The position numbers were made by a program, and so were the translations under genes. A stretch of DNA of 64,000 nucleotides from Mucilaginibacter_A sp964251965 (GTDB taxonomy: Bacteria; Bacteroidota; Bacteroidia; Sphingobacteriales; Sphingobacteriaceae), in assembly GCA_964251965.1 (NCBI GenBank), contig CAXULQ010000010.1, forward strand, positions 62,001 through 126,000, written 5' to 3'. The first letter of the stretch is position 1, and each line of letters begins with the position of its first letter. The notes below the pieces were generated by a model that did no database searches, was not told the DNA's origin, and saw only the letters and a program-made list of their open reading frames with translations. Of this stretch, positions 14,695 through 24,313 are shown one piece after another.

Positions 14695-16797
14695 CTATCG
14701 TATCACGCTGCCGTTGGCAAACGCTTCCGATGGTGTTGCAAAACTAAGTTTTCCTTCGGGATTTTCGGCCATCAAAATCATGCCTTGTGATAAAATTCCT
14801 TTGATTTCGCGCGGTTCTAAATTTACTAATATGCTTACTTGTTTGCCGACGATGGCTTCAGGTTCAAAATATTCCGCAATTCCGGAAACGATGGTACGCT
14901 GATCCAATCCCGTATCAATATTTAATTTTAGCAGCTTTTTTGTTTTGGCTACTTTTTCTGCAGATAAAATTGTGCCGACACGAATATCCAGCGCAGCAAA
15001 TTGCTCGAAGGTTATATTTTGTTTTGCTTCGATCAAAGGCTGTTTTACCTGTTCGTTTTCCATTTTGGTGTTTAATAATTTCTGAATTTGTGCTTCGATC
15101 TGCTCATCTTCTATTTTTTCAAACAGCAATTTAGCTTCACCTAAAACATGGCCTTCCGGCAGCAGATTCGCTGTTCCGGCTTTGTCCCAGTTTTGGGATG
15201 CAAGATCTAGCATGGTAAACAAAGCATCGGCACTGTTTGGCAAAAACGGCTGCGATAAAATAGCCAGGTTTGCGGCCAATTGCAAGCCAATATTTAATAC
15301 GGTTTGTACGCGTTCCGGATCGGTTTTAATTAATTTCCAGGGTTCTTCATCGGCCAAATATTTGTTGCCAATGCGCGCCAGGTTCATAAACTCTGCTAAA
15401 GCTTCGCGGAAACGATAATTTTCCAAAGCAAAACCAATCTTTTCCGGGAACGCTTTTAGCTGACTGATGACTTCATGGTCTTGAAAAGATAAAATCCCGG
15501 CAGACATCACTTTTCCGCCAAAATATTTATGTGATAAAACAAGCACGCGATTAATAAAATTGCCATAAATAGCAACCAATTCGTTGTTGTTCCTGGCTTG
15601 AAAATCTTTCCAGGTGAAGTCATTATCTTTCGTTTCTGGCGCGGCCGAAGTCAAAACGTAACGTAAAACGTCTTGCTTTCCGGGGAAATCTTTTAAAAAG
15701 TCCGGTAACCAAACTGCCCAGTTTCTGGAAGTAGATATTTTATCTCCTTCTAAATTTAAAAATTCATTTGCAGGAACCTGATCGGCCAGATGATAACCGC
15801 TGTGCGCCATCAACATCGCCGGGAAAATAATACAATGGAAAACGATGTTATCTTTCCCGATAAAATGCACCAGTTTGGTTTCTTCGGATTTCCAGTAATC
15901 TTCCCACGATGCTGTTTTTACCGGTATATTTTTAAGATAGTATGCTGCTTTTTTTTCTTCGGATAGATCAGCATTAAACAAATCTTTCGTGGCAGAAATA
16001 TAACCGATCGGCGCATCAAACCAAACGTATAATACTTTGCCGTCTGCGCCTGCAACCGGCACTTTTACGCCCCAGTCCAAATCGCGCGTCATTGCGCGTG
16101 GTTGCAAACCACCATTTAGCCAGGATTTACACTGACCGTAAACCGTTGTGCGCCAATCTTTTTGATGACTTTCTACATAAGCTTCAATTTCGGGCTGCAT
16201 TTTATCCAGCGGTAAAAACCAGTTGGTGGTTTTGCGCAAAACCGGCGGCTGGCCGGATAAAGTTGAATGCGGGTTGATCAGATCTGTAGGGTTTAAAGAA
16301 GTTCCACATTTTTCGCACTGATCGCCGTAAGCGTTTTCGTTTCCGCAAACCGGACAAGTTCCAACAATGTAACGATCAGCCAGAAACTGCTGTGCGCTTT
16401 CGTCAAAATATTGTTCCGTAGATTCTTCTGTAAAAACACCTTTATCGTACAAATTTTTGAAGAAATCTGCCGCCGTTTCGTGATGCGTTTGCGATGATGT
16501 CCGGTGATAAATGTTAAACGAAATCCCGAAATCCCGGAAAGAATCGCCGATAATTTTGTGGTATTTATCCACCACTTCCTGCGGGGAAATGCCTTCTTTA
16601 CGCGCTTTTAACGTAATCGGAACGCCGTGCTCATCAGAACCGCACACAAAAATCACGTCTTTTTCTTTCAGGCGAAGGTAACGCACATACGTATCGGCCG
16701 GAATATAAACGCCGGCCAAATGCCCGATGTGCACTGGTCCGTTGGTGTAAGGCAGCGCGGCAGTAACGGTATATCTTTTTATCTGATGATCTTCCAA
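14695..16797 (-). CDS. metG: Methionyl-tRNA synthetase
   Basis: About 700 residues, charging tRNA-Met. The catalytic domain starts with RYTVTAALPYTNGPVHIGHLAG (two halves of the HIGH region), has a zinc-knuckle insert with CPVCGNENAYGDQCEKCG near residue 145, and the KMSKS loop as DKISTSRNW near 325. The last 110 residues are an EMAP-II/Trbp-type tRNA-binding domain (FAALDIRVGTIL). No ATG precedes the domain in frame. I place the start at a TTG because an exact TATCTTTG promoter element lies 18 bases upstream of it, inside the longer frame that runs to 16839. tRNA-Arg follows immediately. The gene is divergent from ldcA. Confidence 0.95.
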   Translation of the reverse strand: MEDHQIKRYTVTAALPYTNGPVHIGHLAGVYIPADTYVRYLRLKEKDVIFVCGSDEHGVPITLKARKEGISPQEVVDKYHKIIGDSFRDFGISFNIYHRTSSQTHHETAADFFKNLYDKGVFTEESTEQYFDESAQQFLADRYIVGTCPVCGNENAYGDQCEKCGTSLNPTDLINPHSTLSGQPPVLRKTTNWFLPLDKMQPEIEAYVESHQKDWRTTVYGQCKSWLNGGLQPRAMTRDLDWGVKVPVAGADGKVLYVWFDAPIGYISATKDLFNADLSEEKKAAYYLKNIPVKTASWEDYWKSEETKLVHFIGKDNIVFHCIIFPAMLMAHSGYHLADQVPANEFLNLEGDKISTSRNWAVWLPDFLKDFPGKQDVLRYVLTSAAPETKDNDFTWKDFQARNNNELVAIYGNFINRVLVLSHKYFGGKVMSAGILSFQDHEVISQLKAFPEKIGFALENYRFREALAEFMNLARIGNKYLADEEPWKLIKTDPERVQTVLNIGLQLAANLAILSQPFLPNSADALFTMLDLASQNWDKAGTANLLPEGHVLGEAKLLFEKIEDEQIEAQIQKLLNTKMENEQVKQPLIEAKQNITFEQFAALDIRVGTILSAEKVAKTKKLLKLNIDTGLDQRTIVSGIAEYFEPEAIVGKQVSILVNLEPREIKGILSQGMILMAENPEGKLSFATPSEAFANGSVIR

Positions 16798-16825
16798 AGT
16801 ATTTGCGGGGATATTTTTTAATTTG

Positions 16826-16833
16826 CAAAGATA
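16826..16833 (-). promoter_or_regulatory. Predicted metG promoter -7 element (TATCTTTG)
   Basis: An exact TAnnTTTG match on the minus strand, 28 bases before the proposed TTG start. It lies inside the longest open frame of metG, so it argues for the shorter protein. Confidence 0.5.
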
Positions 16834-16872
16834 AGCCAATTTGGCTGCCTTAAAAATTGCGCTTTCCGTTTT

Positions 16873-17775
16873 ATGAAGATTATCCAGCCACCATATTTAA
16901 AAAAAGGCGATAAAGTTGCCATCACTTGTCCTGCCAAGAAACTGCCGCACGCAATGACAGATGCGGTTTCACTTTTAAAATCCTGGGGATTGGATGTGGT
17001 TTTAGGAGAAACTGTGAACGCAGAATTTCATCAATTTGCCGGAAACGATGCTTTGCGCGCTGCGGATTTGCAGCGATTTATCAAAGATGACAGCATCAAA
17101 GCCATTTTTGCGGCGCGCGGCGGTTACGGCACGATCCGGATAATTGATGAGGTAGATTTTATGCCGGTAAAAGAAGCACCGAAATGGATCATCGGTTTTA
17201 GCGATATTACCGTTTTGCACGCGCACGTTTTTGCCAATTTCGGCTTGCAATCTATCCACGGACAAATGCCGATGACGATCCCGGACGGAACAGCAGAATC
17301 GCTTCAAACATTAAGAAAAGCTTTGTTTGGAGAAGGTTTCAGCTATCATTTCTCCGCAGAAAAACTAAACCGCGAAGGCGAAGCACAAGGCGTTTTGATT
17401 GGCGGAAATTTGAGTTTGTTGGTTGCTGTTTCCGGCTCTGTTTCTGATTTTGATTACGACGGCAAAATTTTGTTTATAGAAGATGTTGGCGAATATTTAT
17501 ACGCGATTGACCGAATGATGCGCACTTTAAAGCGTGCCGGAAAACTGAAAAACCTTGCTGGTTTGATGATTGGCGGCTTTACAGAACTTAAAGACAACGA
17601 GATACCTTTCGGACAAACCGTTGAAGAAATTATTTTTGAAACAGTTAAAGAATACGATTATCCGGTTTGTTTTAATTTTCCGGCCGGACATATTCCGAAC
17701 AACCAGGCTTTAATCTTCGGAAAAACACTAAATTTAGCTGTGCAAAAACAGCATGTAACCGCAAATTATATTTGA
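16873..17775 (+). CDS. LD-carboxypeptidase (peptidase family S66)
   Basis: A 300-residue S66 serine peptidase that removes the terminal D-alanine from murein tetrapeptides during peptidoglycan recycling. The family triad is visible: Ser110 in IIGFSDIT, Glu203 in LFIEDVGEYLY and His273 in FPAGHIPNN. The ARGGYG segment near residue 81 is also conserved. No signal peptide is seen, consistent with the cytoplasmic LdcA. It starts an operon with doxX and an OmpA-like gene: one base separates its stop from the doxX start. It is divergent from metG. Confidence 0.93.
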   Translation: MKIIQPPYLKKGDKVAITCPAKKLPHAMTDAVSLLKSWGLDVVLGETVNAEFHQFAGNDALRAADLQRFIKDDSIKAIFAARGGYGTIRIIDEVDFMPVKEAPKWIIGFSDITVLHAHVFANFGLQSIHGQMPMTIPDGTAESLQTLRKALFGEGFSYHFSAEKLNREGEAQGVLIGGNLSLLVAVSGSVSDFDYDGKILFIEDVGEYLYAIDRMMRTLKRAGKLKNLAGLMIGGFTELKDNEIPFGQTVEEIIFETVKEYDYPVCFNFPAGHIPNNQALIFGKTLNLAVQKQHVTANYI

Positions 17776-17776
17776 C

Positions 17777-18184
17777 ATGGCCATTTTAGAAAACTTAGGA
17801 AATTACAAAAATTTTGGGCTCCTGCTCATCCGCGTAGGTTTAGGGGTGATGTTTATTTATCACGGCGTGCCCAAATTGGCCGGCGGACCGGAAACTTGGG
17901 AGAAATTAGGCGGGGCCATGCAAAATTTAGGGATTAGTTTTGTGCCTGCTTTTTGGGGTTTTATGGCGGCTATTATCGAAACTTTTGGCGGCTTGCTTTT
18001 TCTGATTGGCTTGGCTTTCCGTCCGGTTTGTATTTTGCTGGTTATCAACTTAATTATTGCCGCACTGATGCACTTATCTAAAGGCGATGGATTGCAAGGC
18101 GCAGCACATGCCATTGAGGATGCAATTGTGTTTCTGGGTTTCGTTTTTATCGGCCCCGGCATTTACAGTGTCGATAAAAAATGA
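17777..18184 (+). CDS. DoxX-family membrane protein
   Basis: A 135-residue four-helix membrane protein of the DoxX family. It begins with the typical LLIRVGLGVMFIYHGVPKL, continues with GFMAAIIETFGGLLFLIGL and ends with AIVFLGFVFIGPG. The family is implicated in quinone or thiosulfate redox chemistry and in redox stress responses; the exact role is unclear here. It is sandwiched between ldcA and an OmpA-like gene, with a four-base ATGA overlap to the latter, so translation is probably coupled. Confidence 0.9.
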   Translation: MAILENLGNYKNFGLLLIRVGLGVMFIYHGVPKLAGGPETWEKLGGAMQNLGISFVPAFWGFMAAIIETFGGLLFLIGLAFRPVCILLVINLIIAALMHLSKGDGLQGAAHAIEDAIVFLGFVFIGPGIYSVDKK

Positions 18185-19377
18185 ACCTTAAATGGCTTAC
18201 TGTAAGTACATTACTTATCAGCTTAAACGTTAGTAGCCAAAACATTAATTTGTTAAAAGGAGATTATGCCAATGCCGTTGATTTGCATATCGGGCAAAAA
18301 TATGTTTTTCTAAATCCGGCAAAAGGCTTTGGCAAACAAGAATATCCGCTAAACAAAACACGTTCGCATCAGCTTTTTGAAAAGGAAAGAAATACCTGCT
18401 GGTTCAGCTTAAATGTGGAAACAGACGGTTTTTTGAGTTTTGATATCGTACCTTTTTCTGCTAAAGATGATTATGATTGGATGCTTTTTAAAGAATATTC
18501 CGCAAACTCTACCGATAGCAAAATTGATTATAACAAACCTGTACGTACCAACAACAGCCGGAACGACGGCACGATCTCGGGCAAAACCGGCTTAAAAGAT
18601 GGCTTTTCTAATTTGTTTACTTCTCCCGGCCCTGGCAAAAGCTATTCGAAACCAATTGAGGTGCACAAAGGCGAAAACTATATTTTGGTGGTTGATAATA
18701 TTTATCCCGGCGGAAAAGGGTTTTCGTTTTCATCACAAATCAGTAAAACTTTGCCGTCACAAATAGCTTTAAACACAGCTTACGGAATTATTACCGATAA
18801 ACAAAGCATGTTGCCGCTTAATGCAGAAATTACGGTTGAAGATACATCAGGCGCAGTTATTTTAAAAACAGTTTCTGATTCTGTCCGTGGCAATTATTCG
18901 TTAAAAATCCCTGCCAACAAAACTTATATTATCAGTGTATTTAAAAAAGGTTACTCGCTGTTGAACGATTTTTTAACTTCTGATACTGTTTTAAGGCAGC
19001 AAAATTATGCTTTGCAAAAGCTGAAAGAAGGTTCCCGTATTATTTTTTACAATATCCATTTTTTGCCTAATAGCCCTGTTATTGTTAATACTTCCGGAAC
19101 GGATTTGAAACGTTTGCTCGATTTTCTTACTACGGAAAAGGACTGGAAAATACAGATCATCGGCCATACCAATTCTAATGTTTTTACAGATGAGCGTTAT
19201 TTGCAGCAGTTATCCGAAAGGCGGGCTTGGGCTATTAAAAATTTTTTGCTGCAGAATGGTATCGCTTATGATCGAATCCGCTGTTTTGGTTTAGGTGGAA
19301 AAAACCCGTTATACGACAATAAAAAACCCGAAGAAGCGGTTAAGAACCTTCGGGTTGAGATTGTACTGGAAAAGTGA
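18181..19377 (+). CDS. OmpA-family outer-membrane protein
   Basis: A 398-residue exported protein with a signal peptide (WLTVSTLLISLNVSSQ). The middle includes a CarboxypepD_reg-like beta-sandwich (YGIITDKQSMLPLNAEITVE) near residue 200. The C-terminal 110 residues form an OmpA peptidoglycan-binding domain: IQIIGHTNSNVFTDERYLQQ and LSERRAWAIKNFLLQNGI. It is likely anchored at the outer membrane and bound to the cell wall, fitting the neighbouring LD-carboxypeptidase. It overlaps doxX by ATGA. Confidence 0.85.
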   Translation: MNLKWLTVSTLLISLNVSSQNINLLKGDYANAVDLHIGQKYVFLNPAKGFGKQEYPLNKTRSHQLFEKERNTCWFSLNVETDGFLSFDIVPFSAKDDYDWMLFKEYSANSTDSKIDYNKPVRTNNSRNDGTISGKTGLKDGFSNLFTSPGPGKSYSKPIEVHKGENYILVVDNIYPGGKGFSFSSQISKTLPSQIALNTAYGIITDKQSMLPLNAEITVEDTSGAVILKTVSDSVRGNYSLKIPANKTYIISVFKKGYSLLNDFLTSDTVLRQQNYALQKLKEGSRIIFYNIHFLPNSPVIVNTSGTDLKRLLDFLTTEKDWKIQIIGHTNSNVFTDERYLQQLSERRAWAIKNFLLQNGIAYDRIRCFGLGGKNPLYDNKKPEEAVKNLRVEIVLEK

Positions 19378-19388
19378 TGCTTCTTTTA
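19377..19388 (-). repeat. Copy of the TAAAAGAAGCAT motif overlapping a stop codon
   Basis: On the minus strand the sequence reads TAAAAGAAGCAT; on the plus strand it begins within the TGA of the OmpA-like gene. It sits between that gene and the convergent susD-like gene. Confidence 0.65.
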
Positions 19389-19410
19389 CCGGCAAAATTT
19401 AAGAAAAATA

Positions 19411-20859
19411 TTATCTGCCGATCAAACTATTGTATTGCTGTTCATTGCCAGACATTGGCCAGATATAAGAAGCTGAAGATACTGGAATTGCTGTAACGCC
19501 TCCTTTTGCCGGGATCGGCAATTGCAGCCGCCAAAGATCATTCCACCTTAAACCTTCTCCTAAAAACTCAATGTTTCTTTCTTGTAAGATTGCGGCGGTT
19601 AAATCCGAAACCCCTGCTGTAAAGCCTGCTGCTGTAAAAGTGGTGGTAGGATCTGAGCGTTGCCTAACTGCATTTAATAAAGCAATTGCCTGCGCATCCA
19701 GCGTATTGTTACTGCGCACACGTGCTTCGGCCAGGTTTAATAATACTTCAGAATACCGCATTACATTAGCCCAATCAATATAAGGAGCAGCTAATGGCCA
19801 TTTGGTTAGATAGGAATGGCCTTTAGCCGCAACAAAAGAGATAAAAGCCCTTCTTGCATCTGTGGTTTTCCATTTTGCATCAGCTATTACACCTTCAGGA
19901 TTGAGGTAAAACTCGGCAGCCCCAACACTATTATAATAACCACCAAAGGCATTTTGGGTTCCAACTGTTTCATTAACAGTAAAAGGCATAGATAGAATAG
20001 ATTCTGTTGTGGTATAGTTTTTAAAAACATTTGCGATACTTGATTGGAGCGCATTAGGCACACCGGAAGTAGCTGTAAAAGGTGCTGTTGTGGTTACAAT
20101 TTTATTGGCTTCCGTAATCACATTGGTATATTGCTGCATGGCTAAATATACACGTGTTTTGAAAGCAATTGCTGTATTTTTGTGCGCTCTTGTTGTAATT
20201 GTTGCAGCATCACCGTATGTTGATGGTAAGCCGGTTTCAGCATCATTTAAATCTTTAATAATTTGTGTATAAACCTGGGCAACGGTTGATGGAGCCAGTG
20301 CAAAATCCCCATAAGATGAATTACCTGTTAAACGAAGTGGTACACCCGGACTGGCCCCCGAATTAACAACATAAGGCTGGCAATACATATTTAATAAAGC
20401 ATAGTAATTGATAGCCCGGATAAATTTAGCTTCTGCAATATAATTTGCTGATAGTGCAGTGCCGCTTACAGCTGTGCCATAAGTTTGCATGCCATCTATA
20501 AACAGATTGCAATCATTGATGGAGAGGTAACATTGGCCCCACAAGTTAATTACTTCGGAACTGGTGCTGTTTACGGTGGAAGTCCAGGTTTGATAAGCCG
20601 TTACAGAATTTGCTGTCGCATTGATCCAGTTGTCGGCCTTCACATCATTATAAATTTGATAGCGGCCACCGTAAGATTGTCCGTTTCTTATCGTGGTGTA
20701 TAATCCTAACACCTGCGCCTGGATGCGGGCAAGCGTAGAAAAAGGAGCCCCGCCTACTGAGGCAACAGAGGTTTGTGATACTGGTGTTAGTAAACTTTTT
20801 TTGCATGAATAACTGCTGAACAGTACGATGCCTATTATGAATATAAATTTTTTGTTCAT
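19411..20859 (-). CDS. SusD/RagB-family nutrient-binding lipoprotein
   Basis: About 482 residues. A lipoprotein signal ends at FSSYSC, so the protein is anchored in the outer membrane facing outward. It has the SusD-like N-terminal segment and the C-terminal ERNIEFLGEGLRWNDLWRL motif typical of RagB/SusD, plus LLNLAEARVR near residue 390. It binds oligosaccharides or other ligands for the partner SusC-like transporter, whose stop lies 17 bases upstream. The ATG is preferred to an in-frame TTG three codons earlier because GAAAGAA precedes it. No carbohydrate-active enzyme or regulator flanks the pair, so the ligand is unknown. Confidence 0.93.
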   Translation of the reverse strand: MNKKFIFIIGIVLFSSYSCKKSLLTPVSQTSVASVGGAPFSTLARIQAQVLGLYTTIRNGQSYGGRYQIYNDVKADNWINATANSVTAYQTWTSTVNSTSSEVINLWGQCYLSINDCNLFIDGMQTYGTAVSGTALSANYIAEAKFIRAINYYALLNMYCQPYVVNSGASPGVPLRLTGNSSYGDFALAPSTVAQVYTQIIKDLNDAETGLPSTYGDAATITTRAHKNTAIAFKTRVYLAMQQYTNVITEANKIVTTTAPFTATSGVPNALQSSIANVFKNYTTTESILSMPFTVNETVGTQNAFGGYYNSVGAAEFYLNPEGVIADAKWKTTDARRAFISFVAAKGHSYLTKWPLAAPYIDWANVMRYSEVLLNLAEARVRSNNTLDAQAIALLNAVRQRSDPTTTFTAAGFTAGVSDLTAAILQERNIEFLGEGLRWNDLWRLQLPIPAKGGVTAIPVSSASYIWPMSGNEQQYNSLIGR

Positions 20860-20876
20860 TTCTTTCAAATTAATTG

Positions 20877-23800
20877 TTAAAACTTAACTGAGAAGCCTGC
20901 TGTGAAAGTCCGGCTATTGCCAGACGTGTTTCTATCTACACCGGGAGCGCTGTTACCATTTGAAGTGGTAAACGAACCGGTAGATGTTCCGTTAGAGGCA
21001 ACTTCCGGATCAGAGCCAGGGTATTTGGTAAATATGAACAGGTTTTGTGCGGTAGCATAAACCCGTAAACTTTTCATGCCTATTTTGTTCAAGAAAGTTT
21101 TAGGTATGGTGTATCCAAAGTTTACTGTTTTTAGCTTGGCAAAATCACCTTTGTAAGTATTAAAATCTGTTGGAAAAGAAGTACCGTTAGAAACGTTATC
21201 GCCAAAAATAACCTGAGGATACTTTGCAATCTGGCCCGGGGTAGTCCAGTGATCTAAAATAACAGTTGAATTGTTCCAGAAACGCTGATCTGTTAACGTT
21301 GCCTGCGTTCCATAATATAAATTAAAGCCAAGCTGATAAGTAAATAATACACTTAGATCAAAGTTTTTATAACGAAACGTATTGCTAAATCCGCCATATT
21401 CTTTAGGGGTTGCTCGGCCATAATCAACCGCATCGGCAGTTTGGTTAATTGCAGGAGCAGGAGTACCATCTGCTGTGTAATACCAATGCTGTGTTCCCAA
21501 ATAGGTGTATTCAACCTGCTGGCCTTTTCCGTTGATGAATATTCTCCTTCCGTTTGCCGGATTAATACCTGCGGACTTAACAATATATAAATCTCCAAGC
21601 GAACCTCCTACTTTAGTAATATTTGCAATTTCTAAACTGGATGTTGCCTGTGTAAAGCTTTGCAAACCCGCAAAAAGCGAGGTTACCTTGTTTTTATTAA
21701 AACTGATATTAAAGTTTGAACTCCAGCTAAAACTTCCAGACCTGATTACATCCGCATCAAAGGAAACTTCAAGCCCGGTATTGTACATGGAGCCAATGTT
21801 AACCAATGGACTGGATACTAAACCTGCAGATGGCGCAGTTGGCACAGAGAAAATTAAGCCGTCGATATTATTTTTGTAATAAGCAATTTCACCGCTGATA
21901 CGGTCTTTTAATATTCCAAAATCAAAGCCAAAATCTGTTTTCTTACTCGTTTCCCAACCTAAGTTTATATTTCCGGTTGCATTTGGTGCGAGAGAGGCTG
22001 CTGCATTATACAAACTGCTGCCATAAGTAGTATTCGAAGCATAGTCACCAATTCCGGAAGAGTTACCTACTTTAGCGTAACTTCCTTTAAACTTGAAACT
22101 ACTGAAGACTTTGTCTGCACCAATGTTACTCCAGAATTTTTCCCTGGTAATCTCCCAAGCTGCACCTATACCGGGGAAATAGCCATACTTTTTATTAGGG
22201 CCAAAAGCAGAATATCCATCCCTCCGAATGGTAGCTGTCAGGATATATTTTTGATCAAAATTATAGTTTAAACGGCCAAAAAATGAAACCAAGTAATTTT
22301 CGCCATAAGTTAAACTGCTGGCAGCTACATTAACAAAACCAGCTTGTATCTGATTAAATGCCGGATCGGAAAGTATGCTGCGGTTTAAACCATAACCATA
22401 AGTGGTTTGCCTTTGCTGTTCATTACCTAATAACAATGAAAAGTTGTTTTTCTGAAAAAAGGTATAATCAAACTGAGCGGTATTGTCCCAAACCCAGTTT
22501 CTCCTTTTAACATAACTGTCTGTTACCGAAGCAGCATTGGTTATAACACCGCCCGAAACTGTATAATTCGAAACGGGATTGGTAAACAAATCATTATCAG
22601 AATAAAGATAATCAATGCCATAAGTTGTTTTTAAGGTAATCCATGATAATGGTTTTACCTGTAAATAAACATTAGCTGCTGTGTGGTTGATCTCATTGTT
22701 AGAACGGTCAAGGTCTAACGACGGGATTGGGTTTGGATAAGTGATAGAAAAATTTCTGTTATTGCCCACGCCAATACCGCTTGCCGTAGTATTATAAGTT
22801 CCATCGTTGTTATAAGGAGAAATATTGGGAGGAAGCAATAGTGCTTCTCTTCCTAAACCTGTTGTACTGTAAGCTTCGGTAGCTAAAGATCCGGAAGATA
22901 CAGCAGCAAGGTTCATTTGATTTGCATAGGATAATTTTACACCCATACTGATATATTTACTGGCCTGATGGTTTACGTTAAATAACAAACCTTGATTGGT
23001 AAAAGCATTTTTTTGTAAAATACCTTCCTGGTTACTATAAGTTGCAGAACCATAATAGGTTGTTTTTTCTGTACCGCCGGAGATACTTGCCGTGCTGTTA
23101 TAGGATGTTCCTGTTCTATAAATTAATTTCCCCCAATTAGTATTAATTGGGTTTCCGGCAGCATCAGTGCTTAAACCTGCGTAATAAAGTGCTTTTGTTT
23201 GTGGGTTTGTAACTACATCATTATATAACCCTGCATTTTTTAAAGCCTCATTTTTTTCTGCGATGTATTGATAGGCATCTAAAACTTTTGGCAAGCGGTT
23301 TACTTTGGTCATCCCTATCCAGCTATCTACACTTACTACCGCATCACCTTTTTTACCTTTTTTAGTGGTAACAAATACAACTCCGTTTGCCGCCCGGCTT
23401 CCATATATAGCGGTAGAAGCGCCATCTTTTGCAATATCAATGCTTTCAATATCTTCAGGGTTGATGTTAGCTAAGCCACTGCCACCCGATTCGCCGCCGC
23501 TATAATCACCAGAGTAACTTGGTATACCATCAACTACTATTAACGGTTGCGAGCTTAACGAGATAGAGTTTGTGCCGCGGATATGAAAAACAGGCGGCGT
23601 ATTGGCAACACCATTAGCAATTGTAACCTGTACCCCTGATGCTTTACCCGCAAGTGCCTGTACAAAGTTTTGCACCGGCTGTTCAATAATTTCCGAACCT
23701 TTTACCTGGGAAATACTTCCCACATTTTCTCTTTTAGACTGCGTTCCATAACCTACAACAAGTACCTCGTTCAATTCGCTCGCACTTCCAGAAAGCGTAA

Positions 23801-24077
23801 CGTTGATCCTGGGAGAGTTTACAGACACGGTTTGGGTATTAAAACCAATATAAGTAAAAACCAAAGATTGACTGCCGGATGGAACTTTTATCGAATAATT
23901 TCCATCGGAACCTGTTTGTGTGCCAATTTTTGTCCCTTTTACCATTACACTTACACCTGGTAATGGTATTCCGTCATCTTTTCCTGTTACTATTCCGGTA
24001 ATTGTTCGCGTTTGCGCACAAACTACCTCTGATAATGTAAATAAAATCAAGAAAAGCTTTAGTAATTTTTGTTTCAT
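20877..24077 (-). CDS. SusC/RagA-family TonB-linked outer-membrane transporter
   Basis: A 1066-residue TonB-dependent receptor. A signal peptide ending at EVVCAQ is followed by a CarboxypepD_reg-like domain (ITGIVTGKDDGIPLPGVSVM), the SusC signature LNEVLVVGYGTQ near residue 100, a plug domain with IRGTNSISLSSQPLIVVDG and DIESIDIAKDGASTAIYGSR, and a beta-barrel ending in the aromatic TAGFSVKF. It imports a ligand captured by the SusD-like partner just downstream, powered by TonB. The upstream 230 bases are strongly AT-rich and probably contain its promoter, but no exact TAnnTTTG was found. Confidence 0.95.
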   Translation of the reverse strand: MKQKLLKLFLILFTLSEVVCAQTRTITGIVTGKDDGIPLPGVSVMVKGTKIGTQTGSDGNYSIKVPSGSQSLVFTYIGFNTQTVSVNSPRINVTLSGSASELNEVLVVGYGTQSKRENVGSISQVKGSEIIEQPVQNFVQALAGKASGVQVTIANGVANTPPVFHIRGTNSISLSSQPLIVVDGIPSYSGDYSGGESGGSGLANINPEDIESIDIAKDGASTAIYGSRAANGVVFVTTKKGKKGDAVVSVDSWIGMTKVNRLPKVLDAYQYIAEKNEALKNAGLYNDVVTNPQTKALYYAGLSTDAAGNPINTNWGKLIYRTGTSYNSTASISGGTEKTTYYGSATYSNQEGILQKNAFTNQGLLFNVNHQASKYISMGVKLSYANQMNLAAVSSGSLATEAYSTTGLGREALLLPPNISPYNNDGTYNTTASGIGVGNNRNFSITYPNPIPSLDLDRSNNEINHTAANVYLQVKPLSWITLKTTYGIDYLYSDNDLFTNPVSNYTVSGGVITNAASVTDSYVKRRNWVWDNTAQFDYTFFQKNNFSLLLGNEQQRQTTYGYGLNRSILSDPAFNQIQAGFVNVAASSLTYGENYLVSFFGRLNYNFDQKYILTATIRRDGYSAFGPNKKYGYFPGIGAAWEITREKFWSNIGADKVFSSFKFKGSYAKVGNSSGIGDYASNTTYGSSLYNAAASLAPNATGNINLGWETSKKTDFGFDFGILKDRISGEIAYYKNNIDGLIFSVPTAPSAGLVSSPLVNIGSMYNTGLEVSFDADVIRSGSFSWSSNFNISFNKNKVTSLFAGLQSFTQATSSLEIANITKVGGSLGDLYIVKSAGINPANGRRIFINGKGQQVEYTYLGTQHWYYTADGTPAPAINQTADAVDYGRATPKEYGGFSNTFRYKNFDLSVLFTYQLGFNLYYGTQATLTDQRFWNNSTVILDHWTTPGQIAKYPQVIFGDNVSNGTSFPTDFNTYKGDFAKLKTVNFGYTIPKTFLNKIGMKSLRVYATAQNLFIFTKYPGSDPEVASNGTSTGSFTTSNGNSAPGVDRNTSGNSRTFTAGFSVKF

Positions 24078-24273
24078 GCTTATTATTTTAATTAAACCGC
24101 TATAAATTATATATTATTTTTATTAAAAGCTTAAATGTATTATATTTTTTATTAAAACTATGAAATAAAGATCAAAAAAATTAAAAATTGAGGTTAAAAA
24201 GATTTTTTAATCAATAAAAACAGCATTAACTGAACTATTGACTAAAAAACATTTTTTTATTATTTTAGTACTA

Positions 24274-24289
24274 TGTATTGCATAATACA
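24274..24289. promoter_or_regulatory. Candidate PadR operator
   Basis: TGTATT-GCAT-AATACA is a 6-4-6 inverted repeat 24 bases before the PadR start. It overlaps the expected -33 region of the TATCTTTG promoter, as expected for autoregulation. The half-site recurs in TTTGTATTATG just before the gene. Confidence 0.4.
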
Positions 24290-24301
24290 ATCCTAAACAT
24301 A

Positions 24302-24309
24302 TATCTTTG
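24302..24309 (+). promoter_or_regulatory. Predicted padR promoter -7 element (TATCTTTG)
   Basis: An exact TAnnTTTG match four bases before the ATG. The transcript would start at or next to the ATG. Confidence 0.45.
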
Positions 24310-24313
24310 TATT

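Noticed and set aside
16798..16839. Longer N-terminus for methionyl-tRNA synthetase from an upstream TTG
   Set aside because: The extension overlaps an exact TATCTTTG promoter element and adds residues not typical of the family.
19411..24077. Polysaccharide utilisation locus around the SusC/SusD pair
   Set aside because: No carbohydrate-active enzyme, sulfatase, anti-sigma factor or hybrid two-component gene is adjacent. The GH51 gene is more than 20 kb away.
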